Part shown: positions 17,561 to 27,631 of the stretch, in pieces
Position numbering within the stretch: the first letter of the stretch is position 1
How the letters are laid out: each line of letters starts with the position of its first letter
Source of the DNA: Ehrlichia minasensis
GTDB lineage: Bacteria; Pseudomonadota; Alphaproteobacteria; Rickettsiales; Anaplasmataceae
DNA length: 37,506 nucleotides
Direction: 5' to 3'
NCBI GenBank assembly: GCA_000825765.1
Contig: CDGH01000039.1
Span: 1-37,506, forward strand
Made by a program: the position numbers and the translations under genes
Notes under the pieces: generated by a model
Database searches by the model: none
Told to the model about the DNA's origin: nothing
What the model saw: only the letters and a program-made list of their open reading frames with translations

Positions 17561-18465
17561 ATTTGTAATAGAAGATATTATTTTCCTCTTAAATAGTGTT
17601 GCTAAAGTTGAATTATCTTTAATTTTCTGTAGGTTAAGCTATAAAGCAATTTACTTATAAAATATCTTACTCTGTTTAGATATGTGATATGTTTTTTATT
17701 GTAGTAGTAGTATTGCTATTGACTGGAATTTTCATGTTTTAAATATAGTACTAAAAATTTAAATTTATAGATTAACATAAAATTTTTATGTTAATAAATT
17801 GAAAAAAATTACTAATTTTGTTATTGAAATATATAAAATGTGTTTTCTCTATTGATATTAGTTTGGTTGGCATTTTTGAGAATATTTATTAATAGTTTAG
17901 TGTTGATATAATAAGACATAAGGTCTGAAAAATTTAAGATAGGTTAAGGAATTGATACTTGTTATTTAGAAATTTGATTCAGTTTTTATAATTTATCTAA
18001 TTAAGAGCTTGTATTGATATAATGATTAATAGGAAAGTTTAAAATGCAATTGAAAGGATTGATCTTATTGATTGAGGTTTTATATTATTTGTACAATGTT
18101 AATTAACTGTAGCGTTTTTGCTTATCTAACTAAGATTTAGTGTTAATGTGATAGTGCATAGGTTGTAAGAAAGCATGAGGTATTTGTAGTAAAATTATTG
18201 GTTCATATGGTGTTCGTTATTTAGTATTTCTAATTTAGTGAGAATTTAGTATTAATGTAATGGTACATGAGTTCTAAGGAATTTTAAGATAAAGGTGATG
18301 TTATTGAACTATGTTAGTAACCTATGTCATTTAGGAATCCACTTAACTAATGTTTAGCAGTTTATCTTACTGAAAGTTTGTATTTATTGTAAATAAGTTT
18401 TTAAAAAGGGTTTTGTGTAGGAATATTTTTTCTTTTATAGAAAATCATATTTGATTATCTAGAAC
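17561..18465. other. Non-coding 905-bp gap with degenerate repeats
   Basis: The gap separates the 3' ends of xerD and lolD (convergent). It contains no supported ORF or RNA gene. Its right half holds the long-period degenerate tandem repeat listed separately. Confidence 0.6.
17880..18400 (+). repeat. Degenerate tandem repeat, period about 110-130 bp, 4-5 copies
   Basis: Related blocks recur at about 17896, 18007, 18134, 18242 and, more weakly, 18375. A typical core is TTTAGTGTTAATGTAATGG, preceded in copies 2-5 by (T/C)TTATCTAA(C/T)TAAGA-like sequence. It is followed by a CATAAGGT(C/T)CTAAG-like block and, in copies 1 and 3, TTCGTTATTTAG-like sequence. The distances are 111, 127, 108 and about 133 bp, with many substitutions and small indels, so the array looks old. 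Intergenic tandem repeats are a known hallmark of Ehrlichia, especially E. ruminantium. Boundaries are approximate because I aligned by eye. Confidence 0.65.
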
Positions 18466-19146
18466 TTAATCAACACTCCTCAACATGCATGAATTTATTT
18501 CAATAATACGACATGCTTTTTGTGCTAGACTTTTGTTGTGTGTAGCTAGGAACATAGCAATGTTTTTTTCTTTTGCATGTTCTTGTAATAAAGAAAAAAC
18601 TTCAAATGCAGTATAGTTATCTAAACTTCCAGTGGGTTCATCTGCTAAAACTATAAGCGGGCAATTAATTAAACTTCTTGCTATTGCAACTCTTTGCCTT
18701 TCTCCTCCAGAAAGTTGTGATATAGACATTGAAAATTTGTCTTGTAATTTTACACGTTCTAAGATTTCCATAGCATTTTTTTTTGCAATGGACTTACTTT
18801 TCCCGATGATAATTTGTGGTAACATTACATTTTCTAGTACTGAAAATTCTTGTAGTAAATGATGAAATTGGTATATGAACCCTAAAAAATGACGACGTAA
18901 GAAAGTTTTATCTTTATCTGAAGTTTTATTTGAACACTCTATGTTGTTTATAAATACACTACCTGAGGATGGAGTGTCTAGTAATCCAGCAATATGTAAC
19001 AGTGTACTTTTACCAGAACCAGATCTACCAATTAAAGCAACAATTTCTCCTTTTTTTATTTGTAGATTTGCATTTGTTATAATAGGTAATTTGTTATCTT
19101 TGCCAAAAAATTTGCTGATGTTAGATAAAGCAAATACTGTAGACAT
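18466..19146 (-). CDS. lolD: ABC transporter ATPase, LolD-type
   Basis: In the LolCDE family this ATPase powers release of outer-membrane lipoproteins from the inner membrane to LolA. The 226-residue protein has Walker A GRSGSGKST (residues 40-48), the Q-loop region FIYQFHHLLQEFSVLENVMLP (about 89-109), signature LSGGERQRVAIARSL (about 144-158), Walker B LIVLADEPTGSLD (about 164-176) and the H-loop FLATHNKSL (about 198-206). The FxYQFHHLL..F...EN pattern is typical of LolD. The permease partners (LolC/E) are not adjacent here, so the assignment rests on sequence alone. Confidence 0.88.
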   Translation of the reverse strand: MSTVFALSNISKFFGKDNKLPIITNANLQIKKGEIVALIGRSGSGKSTLLHIAGLLDTPSSGSVFINNIECSNKTSDKDKTFLRRHFLGFIYQFHHLLQEFSVLENVMLPQIIIGKSKSIAKKNAMEILERVKLQDKFSMSISQLSGGERQRVAIARSLINCPLIVLADEPTGSLDNYTAFEVFSLLQEHAKEKNIAMFLATHNKSLAQKACRIIEINSCMLRSVD

Positions 19147-19175
19147 TTTTAATCCTATTGTTTTATTTGAATTTT

Positions 19176-19202
19176 ATTGTATAAACACGTGTACTTTGTC
19201 AA
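19176..19202 (-). promoter_or_regulatory. Possible sigma70 promoter of lolD
   Basis: The minus strand reads TTGACA (19197-19202), 15 bp, TACAAT (19176-19181). The boxes are near-perfect but the spacer is 2 bp short. The leader would be about 20-25 nt to the ATG at 19146. Confidence 0.5.
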
Positions 19203-19658
19203 GGCTTATAGTATATCGTGTATTGTAACTTTCCATACTGAAAAAGAGAAATATGTTAAGTTTTTTGTAGTTGTGTGATATTAAATTGAAAAAGGCTAAT
19301 ATAAGTTCAAATAACTATCTATTGTAAGTGTAGTATCAAAAAACTAAATGAAATTTTAAAGCTGGCTTTTATTTATTATGTTGTGACTGTTTTGTGATGG
19401 TGTGCATAACTTTTGTTAATGTATGAGGTTTATTGGGTGTAGTTTATTGATGCTTATTCTTAAGTTGTAGTGATTAAAAATTATATTGTGTTATTGTAGT
19501 ACAAAATTATGAGAAAGTTGTATTTTCAAGTTCTGAAAATAACGTAAGTTGTATAATGATAAATAGGTCTGATTAATAATCCTTGTGTTGTATCATATTT
19601 AGTCCATAGCTATCTATTTGTTGGAAAAATTGCCTAATATTTCCATTTTGTTAAAAGC
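19203..19658. other. Non-coding divergent region lolD/maeB
   Basis: This 456-bp stretch between the promoters of lolD and the malic enzyme gene is A+T-rich. It shows no ORF, RNA or repeat I can support. Confidence 0.5.
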
Positions 19659-19688
19659 TTGACATGTTGTACTGTCTGGCAGTATACA
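19659..19688 (+). promoter_or_regulatory. Promoter of the malic enzyme gene with operator-like dyad
   Basis: TTGACA (19659-19664), 18 bp, TATACA (19683-19688) lies 44 bp before the ATG at 19732. The spacer and -10 contain an imperfect dyad, TGTACTG (19668-19674) against CAGTATA (19680-19686), around TCTGG. A protein bound there would cover the promoter, so this is a candidate operator. Confidence 0.65.
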
Positions 19689-19731
19689 CAGTGGAGGCTT
19701 TAGAAGAAGTGTTAAATTGAGTATATATATT

Positions 19732-22029
19732 ATGTTAGATGTTGAGAATAATAGTTTTGATGAAAAAAAAAGAGAAGCTCTTGAATTCCATTGTAAAGAT
19801 TCAAAACCTGGAAAAGTTTCTTTATTGCCTACTAAACCCTTATTGACTCAAAGGGATTTGTCACTGGCATATTCTCCTGGTGTTGCAGTACCTTGCTTAG
19901 AGATAGCTAAAAATCCTGATTTGGTATATGAATATACTGCGCGTGGAAATTATGTTGCTGTAATTTCAAATGGTACAGCTGTGTTAGGTTTAGGAAATAT
20001 AGGACCTTTAGCATCAAAGCCTGTTATGGAAGGTAAGGCTGTATTATTTAAGAGATTTGCTGATATTGATGCGGTTGATATAGAGGTTAACACTTCTGAT
20101 GTGGATGATTTTGTTAATGCTGTAAAATATTTAGGATTAAGTTGGGGCGGAATAAATTTAGAAGATATAAAAGCTCCAGAATGTTTTATCATTGAGAAAA
20201 AGTTGAGTGAGATAATGGATATTCCAGTATTTCATGATGATCAGCATGGGACTGCTATTATTGTATCTGCTGGACTTATTAATGCTCTTGATATTACTGG
20301 TAAAAACTTTAAAGATGTTAAAATTGTTATAAATGGTGCTGGTGCTGCAGGTATTGCATGTCTTGAAATGATAAAGCTAATAGGTGTTCCTGCTGATAAT
20401 ATAACTTTATGTGATCAAAATGGAGTAATATATAAAGGTAGACAGCTTGGAATGAATGAGTGGAAAGAAAAGCATGCTGTTGAAACGAAAGATAGATCTT
20501 TAAAAGATGCGTTGGTAATGGCAGATGTGTTTCTTGGGTTATCAGTTAAAGATGTTTTAAGTAAGGATATGCTGTTGTCTATGAATAAAGATCCTGTGAT
20601 TTTTGCTTTAGCAAATCCAGATCCTGAGATTAATCCTGATATTGCGCGTGAGGTTAGACCTGACGCAATTATAGCTACTGGAAGGTCGGACTATAATAAT
20701 CAGATTAATAATGTTATGGGGTTTCCTTATATATTTCGTGGAGCATTAGATGTACGTGCTAAATCAGTTAATAGTGAAATGAAAGTAGCAGCAGCAAATG
20801 CAATTGCTATGTTAGCACGTGAGTATGTTAGCGATGAAGTATCTGATGCTTATGGTGGACGTAAAATGAACTATGGAAAGGATTATATTATACCAACTCC
20901 ATTTGATCCTAGATTGATTACTATAGTGTCTCCTGCGGTTGCAAGGGCTGCTATTCAATCTGGTGTTGCTAGAAAAAAAATAGAGGATTGGGATGAATAT
21001 ACTAAACAACTAGCGTCAAGGCTATCATCAACTTCTAATATACTTAACATGATGTATAGTGCTGTTAAACGTGATCCTAAGAGAGTTATTTTTTCAGAAG
21101 GGGAAGAGGAAAAAGTAATTAAAGCTGCTGTACAGTGGCGTAATCAAGGATATGGGTTGCCTATACTTGTGGGACGTATTGATAAGGTGCAGGAAGCATT
21201 TGAACGTTTAGGTATTAAAAATATGCAAGGTATAGAAATTGCCAATGCAGCAATTTCAAAACGGAATGATGAATATACAGATTATTTATATAAAAAATTA
21301 CAACGTGAAGGGTATTTATATAGGAGTTGTGTAAGAGATGTAAAAACAGATCGTAATGTTTTTGCAGCATGTATGCTTGCATGTGGTGATGGTGATGTAT
21401 TAATTACTGGTTTAACCAGAAGTTATTCTGCTTCTATTAGTGATGTACAGAAGGTCATAGGATCTCAAGGTGTTGTTTTTGGTTTATCAGTTATTGTAAT
21501 GAAAGAGCGTACTATATTTGTTGCTGATACTGCAATACATGAATCACCAACGCCAGAGCAGATTGCTCAGATAGCAATTCAGGCATCTATACAAACTAGA
21601 AAAATGGGGCATGAACCTCGTGTTGGGTTTGTTTCTTCTTCGAATTTTGGTAGTCACTGTCAAGAAGATGCTAGGAAGATGAGAAAGGCTATAGAAATTT
21701 TAGATGGTTGTAATGTTGATTTTGAATATGATGGTGAAATGTCTGTTGATACTGCTCTTAGTGCAGAATTGTTAACATTATATCCTTTTTGTAGGTTGAC
21801 TGGAGCAGCAAATATTTTAGTTATGCCAACTCTTCATAGTGCAAATATATCTTCTAAGCTATTACAACAAGCTGTTGGAGTATCTGTAATAGGACCTATT
21901 TTGATTGGCATGGAAAAGCCAGTGCAAATTGTACAAATGTCTTCTTCAGTTTCTGAGATTCTTAATCTTACTGTGCTTGCACCTACAGTAAATAGTAATG
22001 TTCAATCTTGCTTGTATGATAGGATATAA
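19732..22029 (+). CDS. maeB: NADP-type malic enzyme with phosphotransacetylase-like domain
   Basis: The enzyme oxidatively decarboxylates malate to pyruvate, feeding acetyl-CoA and reducing power. The N-terminal half (about residues 1-425) has SLAYSPGVAVPCLEI, NGTAVLGLGNIGPLASKPVMEGK, FHDDQHGTAI (metal/catalytic Asp residues) and the dinucleotide fold VINGAGAAGIACLEM. The C-terminal half (about 430-765) is a phosphate acetyl/butyryltransferase-like domain (RVIFSEGEEEKVIKAA...), which in MaeB proteins is regulatory and usually not catalytic. The frame could begin at TTG 19717, but ATG 19732 is preferred. It is monocistronic with a good promoter. Ehrlichia uses amino acids and TCA intermediates rather than sugars, which fits a gluconeogenic/anaplerotic role. 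Confidence 0.95.
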   Translation: MLDVENNSFDEKKREALEFHCKDSKPGKVSLLPTKPLLTQRDLSLAYSPGVAVPCLEIAKNPDLVYEYTARGNYVAVISNGTAVLGLGNIGPLASKPVMEGKAVLFKRFADIDAVDIEVNTSDVDDFVNAVKYLGLSWGGINLEDIKAPECFIIEKKLSEIMDIPVFHDDQHGTAIIVSAGLINALDITGKNFKDVKIVINGAGAAGIACLEMIKLIGVPADNITLCDQNGVIYKGRQLGMNEWKEKHAVETKDRSLKDALVMADVFLGLSVKDVLSKDMLLSMNKDPVIFALANPDPEINPDIAREVRPDAIIATGRSDYNNQINNVMGFPYIFRGALDVRAKSVNSEMKVAAANAIAMLAREYVSDEVSDAYGGRKMNYGKDYIIPTPFDPRLITIVSPAVARAAIQSGVARKKIEDWDEYTKQLASRLSSTSNILNMMYSAVKRDPKRVIFSEGEEEKVIKAAVQWRNQGYGLPILVGRIDKVQEAFERLGIKNMQGIEIANAAISKRNDEYTDYLYKKLQREGYLYRSCVRDVKTDRNVFAACMLACGDGDVLITGLTRSYSASISDVQKVIGSQGVVFGLSVIVMKERTIFVADTAIHESPTPEQIAQIAIQASIQTRKMGHEPRVGFVSSSNFGSHCQEDARKMRKAIEILDGCNVDFEYDGEMSVDTALSAELLTLYPFCRLTGAANILVMPTLHSANISSKLLQQAVGVSVIGPILIGMEKPVQIVQMSSSVSEILNLTVLAPTVNSNVQSCLYDRI

Positions 22030-22193
22030 TAAATTATATTGGGTTAGTAAAGGGTAAATTGTGCTATGATGTATCTCTTTGTTAATTATTTATTAAATGC
22101 TGCTATTTATTAAAGTTATGCATTTTCTAATATTATTATGTGTAATTAATGTTGTTTAGATAAATAGAAGATAAGTATTTTTTTGGTGAGTTG

Positions 22194-24839
22194 ATGAGAA
22201 TTTTAATATACTCTGGTGGAATTGTTTTAGCTTTGTTGTTATTTTTAATAATTTCTCCTTTTTTTATTAATTGGAATTCTTACTATGCATCTCATATACT
22301 TAAACAGATAGAAGGTATGTCAGATGATGTCACTGTAAAAGGTGTAGGAAGTGTTACAGGAAAACTTATCTTACCTAAGATTATAGTTAATAATTTGTAT
22401 ATAGAAGGGCGTGGAAAATTATCAACACATAAATCAACAATATTAGTTAATCAGCTTGAATTAAAGATATCGTTATTATCCTTATTGTTGTTTTCTCCTA
22501 AGGTTAATACGATCACTATTGACGGATTAAGTATTCCACTTGGGAATCTTGTGAGTCTATTTTCTTCATTTCAAAGCAAAAGTTTTAATATAAATACATT
22601 TAATATTGTTAATAGTGTTGTTAATACAGATCAGGATGGTACATCTTTTAATAGTAAGCCTATATCTATTAAAGAGGGAGCTATTAAAACTATAAATGGT
22701 GCAAAAGTAATAAATGGATTATTGAGTATTGGTAAGAATGATTATAATTTAGTTGGTGATGTATCACTCGATAAAGAGCATAATAAGATTAATGCAGGTG
22801 TTTATTCTCAATCTACAAAAGTCACTTTGTCTGGTATAGCTAGTGGAAATGAATTTGATGGTGTAATATTGGCTAATGGGACTGACTTTTCGCAATTTAT
22901 TAATGATATTTCTGAGACTAATAAAACTTCTATTTTTTCTTTTATTAATTCAAATGAAAAATTTTCTTTGTCTGCTAATGTAAAATTATTTGGTAAGTCT
23001 TTTGAACTAAATGATTTAAAGCTATCTACTGATAGCATAGATGGTGTAGGAAAAATAGTTTGTTCAAGTTATGCATCATGTGATGCTAGTATTGATTTTT
23101 CAAAAATTAATATAGATAATTTGTCTAGCAATAATAATAGAAGTGATACATATGGCAAAGAATCTCGTACTCTTGACTATTTTAATACTTTGATATCTGA
23201 AAATTTGGACTATAAAATTAAAATTAATGCTGAGGAGATAAAGTATCATGGTGAAGTATCTAGTAAGTTGGTTCTAGATTTTGAAGTGTTAAAGGGAAAG
23301 ATTAATATTAATAAAATGACAGTGATGTTACCTGGAAATAATAATGTATTATCTATTGAAGGTAATGTTAGTAGCAGTGATTTAATCTCTAGTTTTAATG
23401 GAAAGCTTAAAGTAATAGGAGATGATTTTGTTTCTTTTGCAAAATGGTTATTCCCTATACATGTTAATTTGGAATCGAGTAGTAAATTTTCTATACAAAG
23501 TGATTTATATTTAGCACCTAGGGTGTTTTCTTTATCTAATGTTGAAATATTAACTAAAAATTTTGGGGATGCGGAAGGGCAATTAAAAATAAAATATGAT
23601 AAAAAAAGTAGGTCTGTTTACGGTAATATTGGATTAAGTAATATTGATTTTGGTCTGTATAAGGTAAGTGAGGAATTAAATCTAGAAAACTTTATGCAAA
23701 TGAAATGGTTGAAAGATATAAAATATAAAATAAATGTTGAGACAAATCTGAATAACTTTCTTATTCAAAAGCAGAGGGTTAATACACTAGGTTTTTTGGT
23801 AAATGTAGTGCAAGGTAAGTTTGGTATTGATAAAATACGTTTTAATGGAGCTGATGGGTCTGATCTTAGTGGATTTATTAAAGCTTCTATTAGATCTCAG
23901 GATCTAAAACCAAAGATATCAGTTAGTCTTAAAGGAAATAAATATAATACTGCGTTCATAAAATTTCCTACTTTAATACATGATGTTGTTGATTCATCAA
24001 ATAAAGTAACTAACATAAAATGGTTAAATCATGATCTAAAATTTTATGGATTAGAACATGTTGATGGTAATATTGATATCAGTATTAAAAATTTTGTTGC
24101 TAAAAATAATGCTTTAACAGATTTTGTATTCTCATCTAGTTTAAAAGATAGTCTAATGTCTATTAATAAGCTGATGTTTAAGATAGATGATGGATTTGTA
24201 TCAACTAGTGGTAAGATTGGTATAGGCTCTAATACTTCTTCATTGTCTGCTGTGATATCTGTAGCTAATGTTGGATTAAAGAATTTACTTCAGTATGCGC
24301 GTGTTGATGGTGTTACTGGTAATGTAAGTATAAGTGGTAGTATTCAAACTCAAGGTAAGAATTTAGTTGATTGGGTTAATGCTTTAGAAGGTAAAATGGA
24401 AATAGTTGCTAAAGGTGTAAATGTTAATGGTGTAGATTTTAACAAGTTTATAGTGGACCTATTAGATGCTAAAAATAAGTCTGATGTTGTAGCATTAACT
24501 CAAATTGGCTTGTATGATAACAATACAGTATTCAACTTTATCAATGCTGGTGCTAACATTAGTAGAGGTAATGTTATATCTTCATTGCAATTTGCAATTG
24601 ATAATGCTAGTGGTGTAGCATCTGCTAATGTTTCTTTATTGCAATTTACTGTAACATCTAAAGTTAGATTATCGTTTATGCGGCCAGGTGTATCTTTGCC
24701 AGCTAATATAGATATGTCATTATATGGTCAATTATGGCAGCCTAAGATGAGTTTTAATGTACATTCTCTTTATGAAGAAATTGTAAAAGGGAATAGTGGT
24801 TATGTATCAACTCATGATGAAGAAGAATTCATAGATTAA
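22194..24839 (+). CDS. AsmA-family envelope protein
   Basis: This large protein (about 881 residues) starts with one membrane anchor (MRILIYSGGIVLALLLFLII) followed by FFINWNSY. A long beta-rich region of short strands follows, ending in the AsmA-type C-terminal domain (GNVSISGSIQTQGKNLVDWVNALEG..., then VASANVSLLQFTVTSKVRL near residue 810). AsmA/TamB-type proteins sit in the inner membrane, reach into the periplasm, and are thought to carry phospholipids between membranes. The ATG at 22194 is chosen over TTG at 22191; GGTGAG lies just upstream. It follows maeB by 164 bp and may be in its own unit. The family is confident; the exact subfamily is not. Confidence 0.85.
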   Translation: MRILIYSGGIVLALLLFLIISPFFINWNSYYASHILKQIEGMSDDVTVKGVGSVTGKLILPKIIVNNLYIEGRGKLSTHKSTILVNQLELKISLLSLLLFSPKVNTITIDGLSIPLGNLVSLFSSFQSKSFNINTFNIVNSVVNTDQDGTSFNSKPISIKEGAIKTINGAKVINGLLSIGKNDYNLVGDVSLDKEHNKINAGVYSQSTKVTLSGIASGNEFDGVILANGTDFSQFINDISETNKTSIFSFINSNEKFSLSANVKLFGKSFELNDLKLSTDSIDGVGKIVCSSYASCDASIDFSKINIDNLSSNNNRSDTYGKESRTLDYFNTLISENLDYKIKINAEEIKYHGEVSSKLVLDFEVLKGKININKMTVMLPGNNNVLSIEGNVSSSDLISSFNGKLKVIGDDFVSFAKWLFPIHVNLESSSKFSIQSDLYLAPRVFSLSNVEILTKNFGDAEGQLKIKYDKKSRSVYGNIGLSNIDFGLYKVSEELNLENFMQMKWLKDIKYKINVETNLNNFLIQKQRVNTLGFLVNVVQGKFGIDKIRFNGADGSDLSGFIKASIRSQDLKPKISVSLKGNKYNTAFIKFPTLIHDVVDSSNKVTNIKWLNHDLKFYGLEHVDGNIDISIKNFVAKNNALTDFVFSSSLKDSLMSINKLMFKIDDGFVSTSGKIGIGSNTSSLSAVISVANVGLKNLLQYARVDGVTGNVSISGSIQTQGKNLVDWVNALEGKMEIVAKGVNVNGVDFNKFIVDLLDAKNKSDVVALTQIGLYDNNTVFNFINAGANISRGNVISSLQFAIDNASGVASANVSLLQFTVTSKVRLSFMRPGVSLPANIDMSLYGQLWQPKMSFNVHSLYEEIVKGNSGYVSTHDEEEFID

Positions 24840-25514
24840 GAATTTTAAAATAATTCAACCTGGTTGTTTAATATAGTATTAGTATAAGCTTGCAAGCTTT
24901 ATCTCAATCAAAAGTTTGTTGAGTATATAGTTCTCTTAACTTATGTGCTTTATTGAAGAAGAGGATAAAATAAACTATTTATCACTGATTTTCAAAAATT
25001 TTTATTTGTGATAATAAAAAATTGAAAGTATACAAAAAGATTTTTGTGCTGATATTTGCATATTTATTGTTTATGAACTTTAATATTATAGCTTTTAATG
25101 TTATTTGTGGTTCTGATGTTAGGTAATTGCTAGTTTATCATTTATTTGTGAAGGCAGTGTTGTGGGATTAAAAAGTGTACTATTGAAACTTGTTTGTTTT
25201 AATTTAATAAGTTGAATAGTTATTGAATTGTTGCACTCCACTGTTTTCCACGTGTAACTTGTTTGTGGATGTGTAAATTGAATATAGAATTTTAACATTA
25301 TCTTTTATTGATCTGTAGTAATGTAGGAGTGAGAAACATTTACATAGTCAGTATGTGTTGTGTTACAAGATTTGGATAAAGGTATGATGTGCGTGATACA
25401 CTGATTCTAAAATCTTAGAGTAGAATAATTATTGAATGCTATAACCCACTATTTCATAAATGATGTGGGTTATTTAATCAATGTTTGATGAGAAAATTGG
25501 AAAAGACATGTAAA
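24840..25514. other. Non-coding gap between convergent AsmA-family gene and lnt
   Basis: This 675-bp stretch has no ORF or RNA I can support. Near the left end is a 14-bp palindrome, AAGCTTGCAAGCTT (24886-24899), 47 bp past the stop. Near the right end is a 9-bp hairpin (listed separately). Both could help end transcription. Confidence 0.5.
25441..25473 (-). terminator. Hairpin downstream of lnt
   Basis: ATAACCCAC (25441-25449) pairs with GTGGGTTAT (25465-25473) across a 15-nt loop, 41 bp past the lnt stop. It is the most G/C-rich stem in the gap. There is no strong T-run, so it is a tentative terminator. Confidence 0.45.
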
Positions 25515-27029
25515 TTATCTTTTATTAGTATGAAATTTAAATGGTATCAACCTTAACATCGCTAATATTAACATTATTAGTGTAGCATATTTAATTGTGA
25601 TGAATTTACTTAAATATTTGGAATATATAGTGCCTTCACTTATATGATAAGGTAAATATGAGTCAATAATACCTTCAGTCATTATAGGTAAAGCGTTAAT
25701 GATACGTCCATAACTATCTATTACAGCAGATATTCCACTATTTGCAGCTCTGATAGTAGGTAAACCATTTTCTATACTTCTTACGCGGTTAATTTCTAAG
25801 TGTTGATATGGTTGAGAACTGACGCCAAACCACCCATCATTTGTAATGTTGACAATCCATTGACCTTTTGTACATCTGTTTGCAACTTCATTGCTGAAAA
25901 TGGATTCGTAACATATTAAAGGAATAAAAGGACTGTAATTTAATGATACAGTCTTATTTTTGTTTGTTCCTGGACTATAATTTAATTTGCTTGTAATTTT
26001 CTCAGGGATAAAACTTCCTAATGCGAATGGTATGAATTCTCCAAATGGTACAAGGTGAAATTTATCATAGTGATCTATTATTTGTCCATTGCTATTAATA
26101 ACGAATAATGTATTATGAAATTTATCATTGGTATTTGCTAATCTTGTTCCTCCGGCAATTAAAAACTTTGGGATAGTTAATTTAAGATAGTTTTGCACTG
26201 AATCAATATTTCTGTTAGTCAGGAAAGGAAAAGAGTTTTCTCCCCAGATTACATGTGTTCTTGAATTTAATCCATATTGACTGGTTAAGCGTAAATATGT
26301 TTGAAATCTATCATATTCTTGTTCTTCATTCCCATTCCAGCTGCTTACTGTGTTTCCTTGTACTATGCGTATAGCTACATCATGGTTGTATTTTTGATCT
26401 TGATTGGTTAATGATAGTCTGTTATTTCCATAGATAAACATGCTTACTAGTACTAACATTACGATAGCACATGAAGCGGTGCTTTTATCTTTTATGCATA
26501 CTCCAGGAGCTGTACTGCAGAATATTGCAAGAAATTCCATACCGTATGTTCCAAGTAATGAAGCAGTTTGTAGCATTTCTATAGAGAAAGCCCAAGAATA
26601 GGCAAATAAACTCCAAGGCACTATGTATTCTAATAACATTCCTACAATAGTGAAAGATAACGAAAATGTTATTAATCCTGGTAACTTTTTGTAATTTAGA
26701 AAATAGCTTATGGATGTAGCTGCAGCAAATAATAATGATAAAGATGCTGGAATAATGAGTGTAAAAGGTATTAACAGCCATAATATTTTACTTTGAGTAA
26801 TTAATGGGACATCAAGCCAATATAAGCTAGTAGTAAAATAACCACAACCAAAGGACCATCCGCAAAAGAAGGCTTGTTTTATATTTTTTGAATGTGATAG
26901 TATAATATAGAGTCCAGAGAATGCTATCATTAAAGCAATAAACATGTAAAAGGGTGCCATAGATAACGCTCCTAGTACTCCTAGCGTCATTGCTAATGTA
27001 TAGTTGCATTTTTTATAAAGTTCCTTCAA
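25515..27029 (-). CDS. lnt: Apolipoprotein N-acyltransferase
   Basis: Lnt adds the third acyl chain to lipoproteins in the inner membrane, after which LolCDE can export them (lolD is in this window). The 504-residue protein has about six N-terminal membrane segments, a periplasmic nitrilase-like domain with the triad Glu264 (WGENSFPF), Lys323 (DKFHLVPFGEF) and Cys373 (LICYESIF), and a last membrane segment near the C-terminus. These match E. coli E267/K335/C387. The frame begins with TTG at 27029; an internal ATG at 26990 (MTLGVLGALS) is a possible alternative that would cut the first 13 residues. Confidence 0.95.
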   Translation of the reverse strand: MKELYKKCNYTLAMTLGVLGALSMAPFYMFIALMIAFSGLYIILSHSKNIKQAFFCGWSFGCGYFTTSLYWLDVPLITQSKILWLLIPFTLIIPASLSLLFAAATSISYFLNYKKLPGLITFSLSFTIVGMLLEYIVPWSLFAYSWAFSIEMLQTASLLGTYGMEFLAIFCSTAPGVCIKDKSTASCAIVMLVLVSMFIYGNNRLSLTNQDQKYNHDVAIRIVQGNTVSSWNGNEEQEYDRFQTYLRLTSQYGLNSRTHVIWGENSFPFLTNRNIDSVQNYLKLTIPKFLIAGGTRLANTNDKFHNTLFVINSNGQIIDHYDKFHLVPFGEFIPFALGSFIPEKITSKLNYSPGTNKNKTVSLNYSPFIPLICYESIFSNEVANRCTKGQWIVNITNDGWFGVSSQPYQHLEINRVRSIENGLPTIRAANSGISAVIDSYGRIINALPIMTEGIIDSYLPYHISEGTIYSKYLSKFITIKYATLIMLILAMLRLIPFKFHTNKR

Positions 27030-27631
27030 TTTTTTTATCCCTATGTTAATGCTTAATTATACTCAATAAAGATTAGTATACTCACTATTGTAAGTATTTT
27101 TTATGTTATGTAAAGCATAAGACTTTAATGCGTTTATACATAATAAAGCTTATGAGTTTTTAGTAGATAAAAAATTTAATATTCAATTGTTTGTTAGTAA
27201 GATAGTAATATTTAAGCAGGATTGAATATTCATGTAATGTATTAGTGATTTCTTGGTAGATGTTTTATAGTGTTGGTCCTGTTTTTGATGTCAATTGTGT
27301 TTGTGCTACAACTTTGTTAAGTTAAGTGTAATTCACTTTTGTCTTAAAAAAAAAGTAAAGCTTCTTATTTTGTTATAGAAAGTTTGTATATTATCTATAA
27401 GGTAAAGAATCTCTTGGATTATTGTTTGTATAAAAATGCTTTATAGTATTGGCTTTTTTATCCATTAATTTTAATTTAGCAAAAAAATCATGAAAAGTAA
27501 GAACAGCAATTTATAGTATTTTTGCTTTGTAGAATAGTTAATATTATAATTTATGATAAAGGCGCTTGCCTTTTTGATAATATTTTAGTAGGTTTGTCAA
27601 TCATATATTATTAAGTTTATAGGTATATGTG
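27030..27631. other. Non-coding divergent region lnt / MrpD-like gene
   Basis: This 602-bp gap must contain both promoters. No ORF with a ribosome binding site is seen. The notable feature is a plus-strand intrinsic-terminator-like hairpin at 27558-27575 with no gene before it. Confidence 0.5.
27558..27575 (+). terminator. Orphan intrinsic-terminator-like hairpin
   Basis: AAAGGC-GCTT-GCCTTT, followed by further T, forms a 6-bp stem with a tetraloop and T-run on the plus strand, 57 bp before the ATG of the MrpD-like gene. No plus-strand gene lies upstream back to lnt. It could end a small RNA, act as an attenuator in the leader, or shield the gene from stray transcription. Confidence 0.5.
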
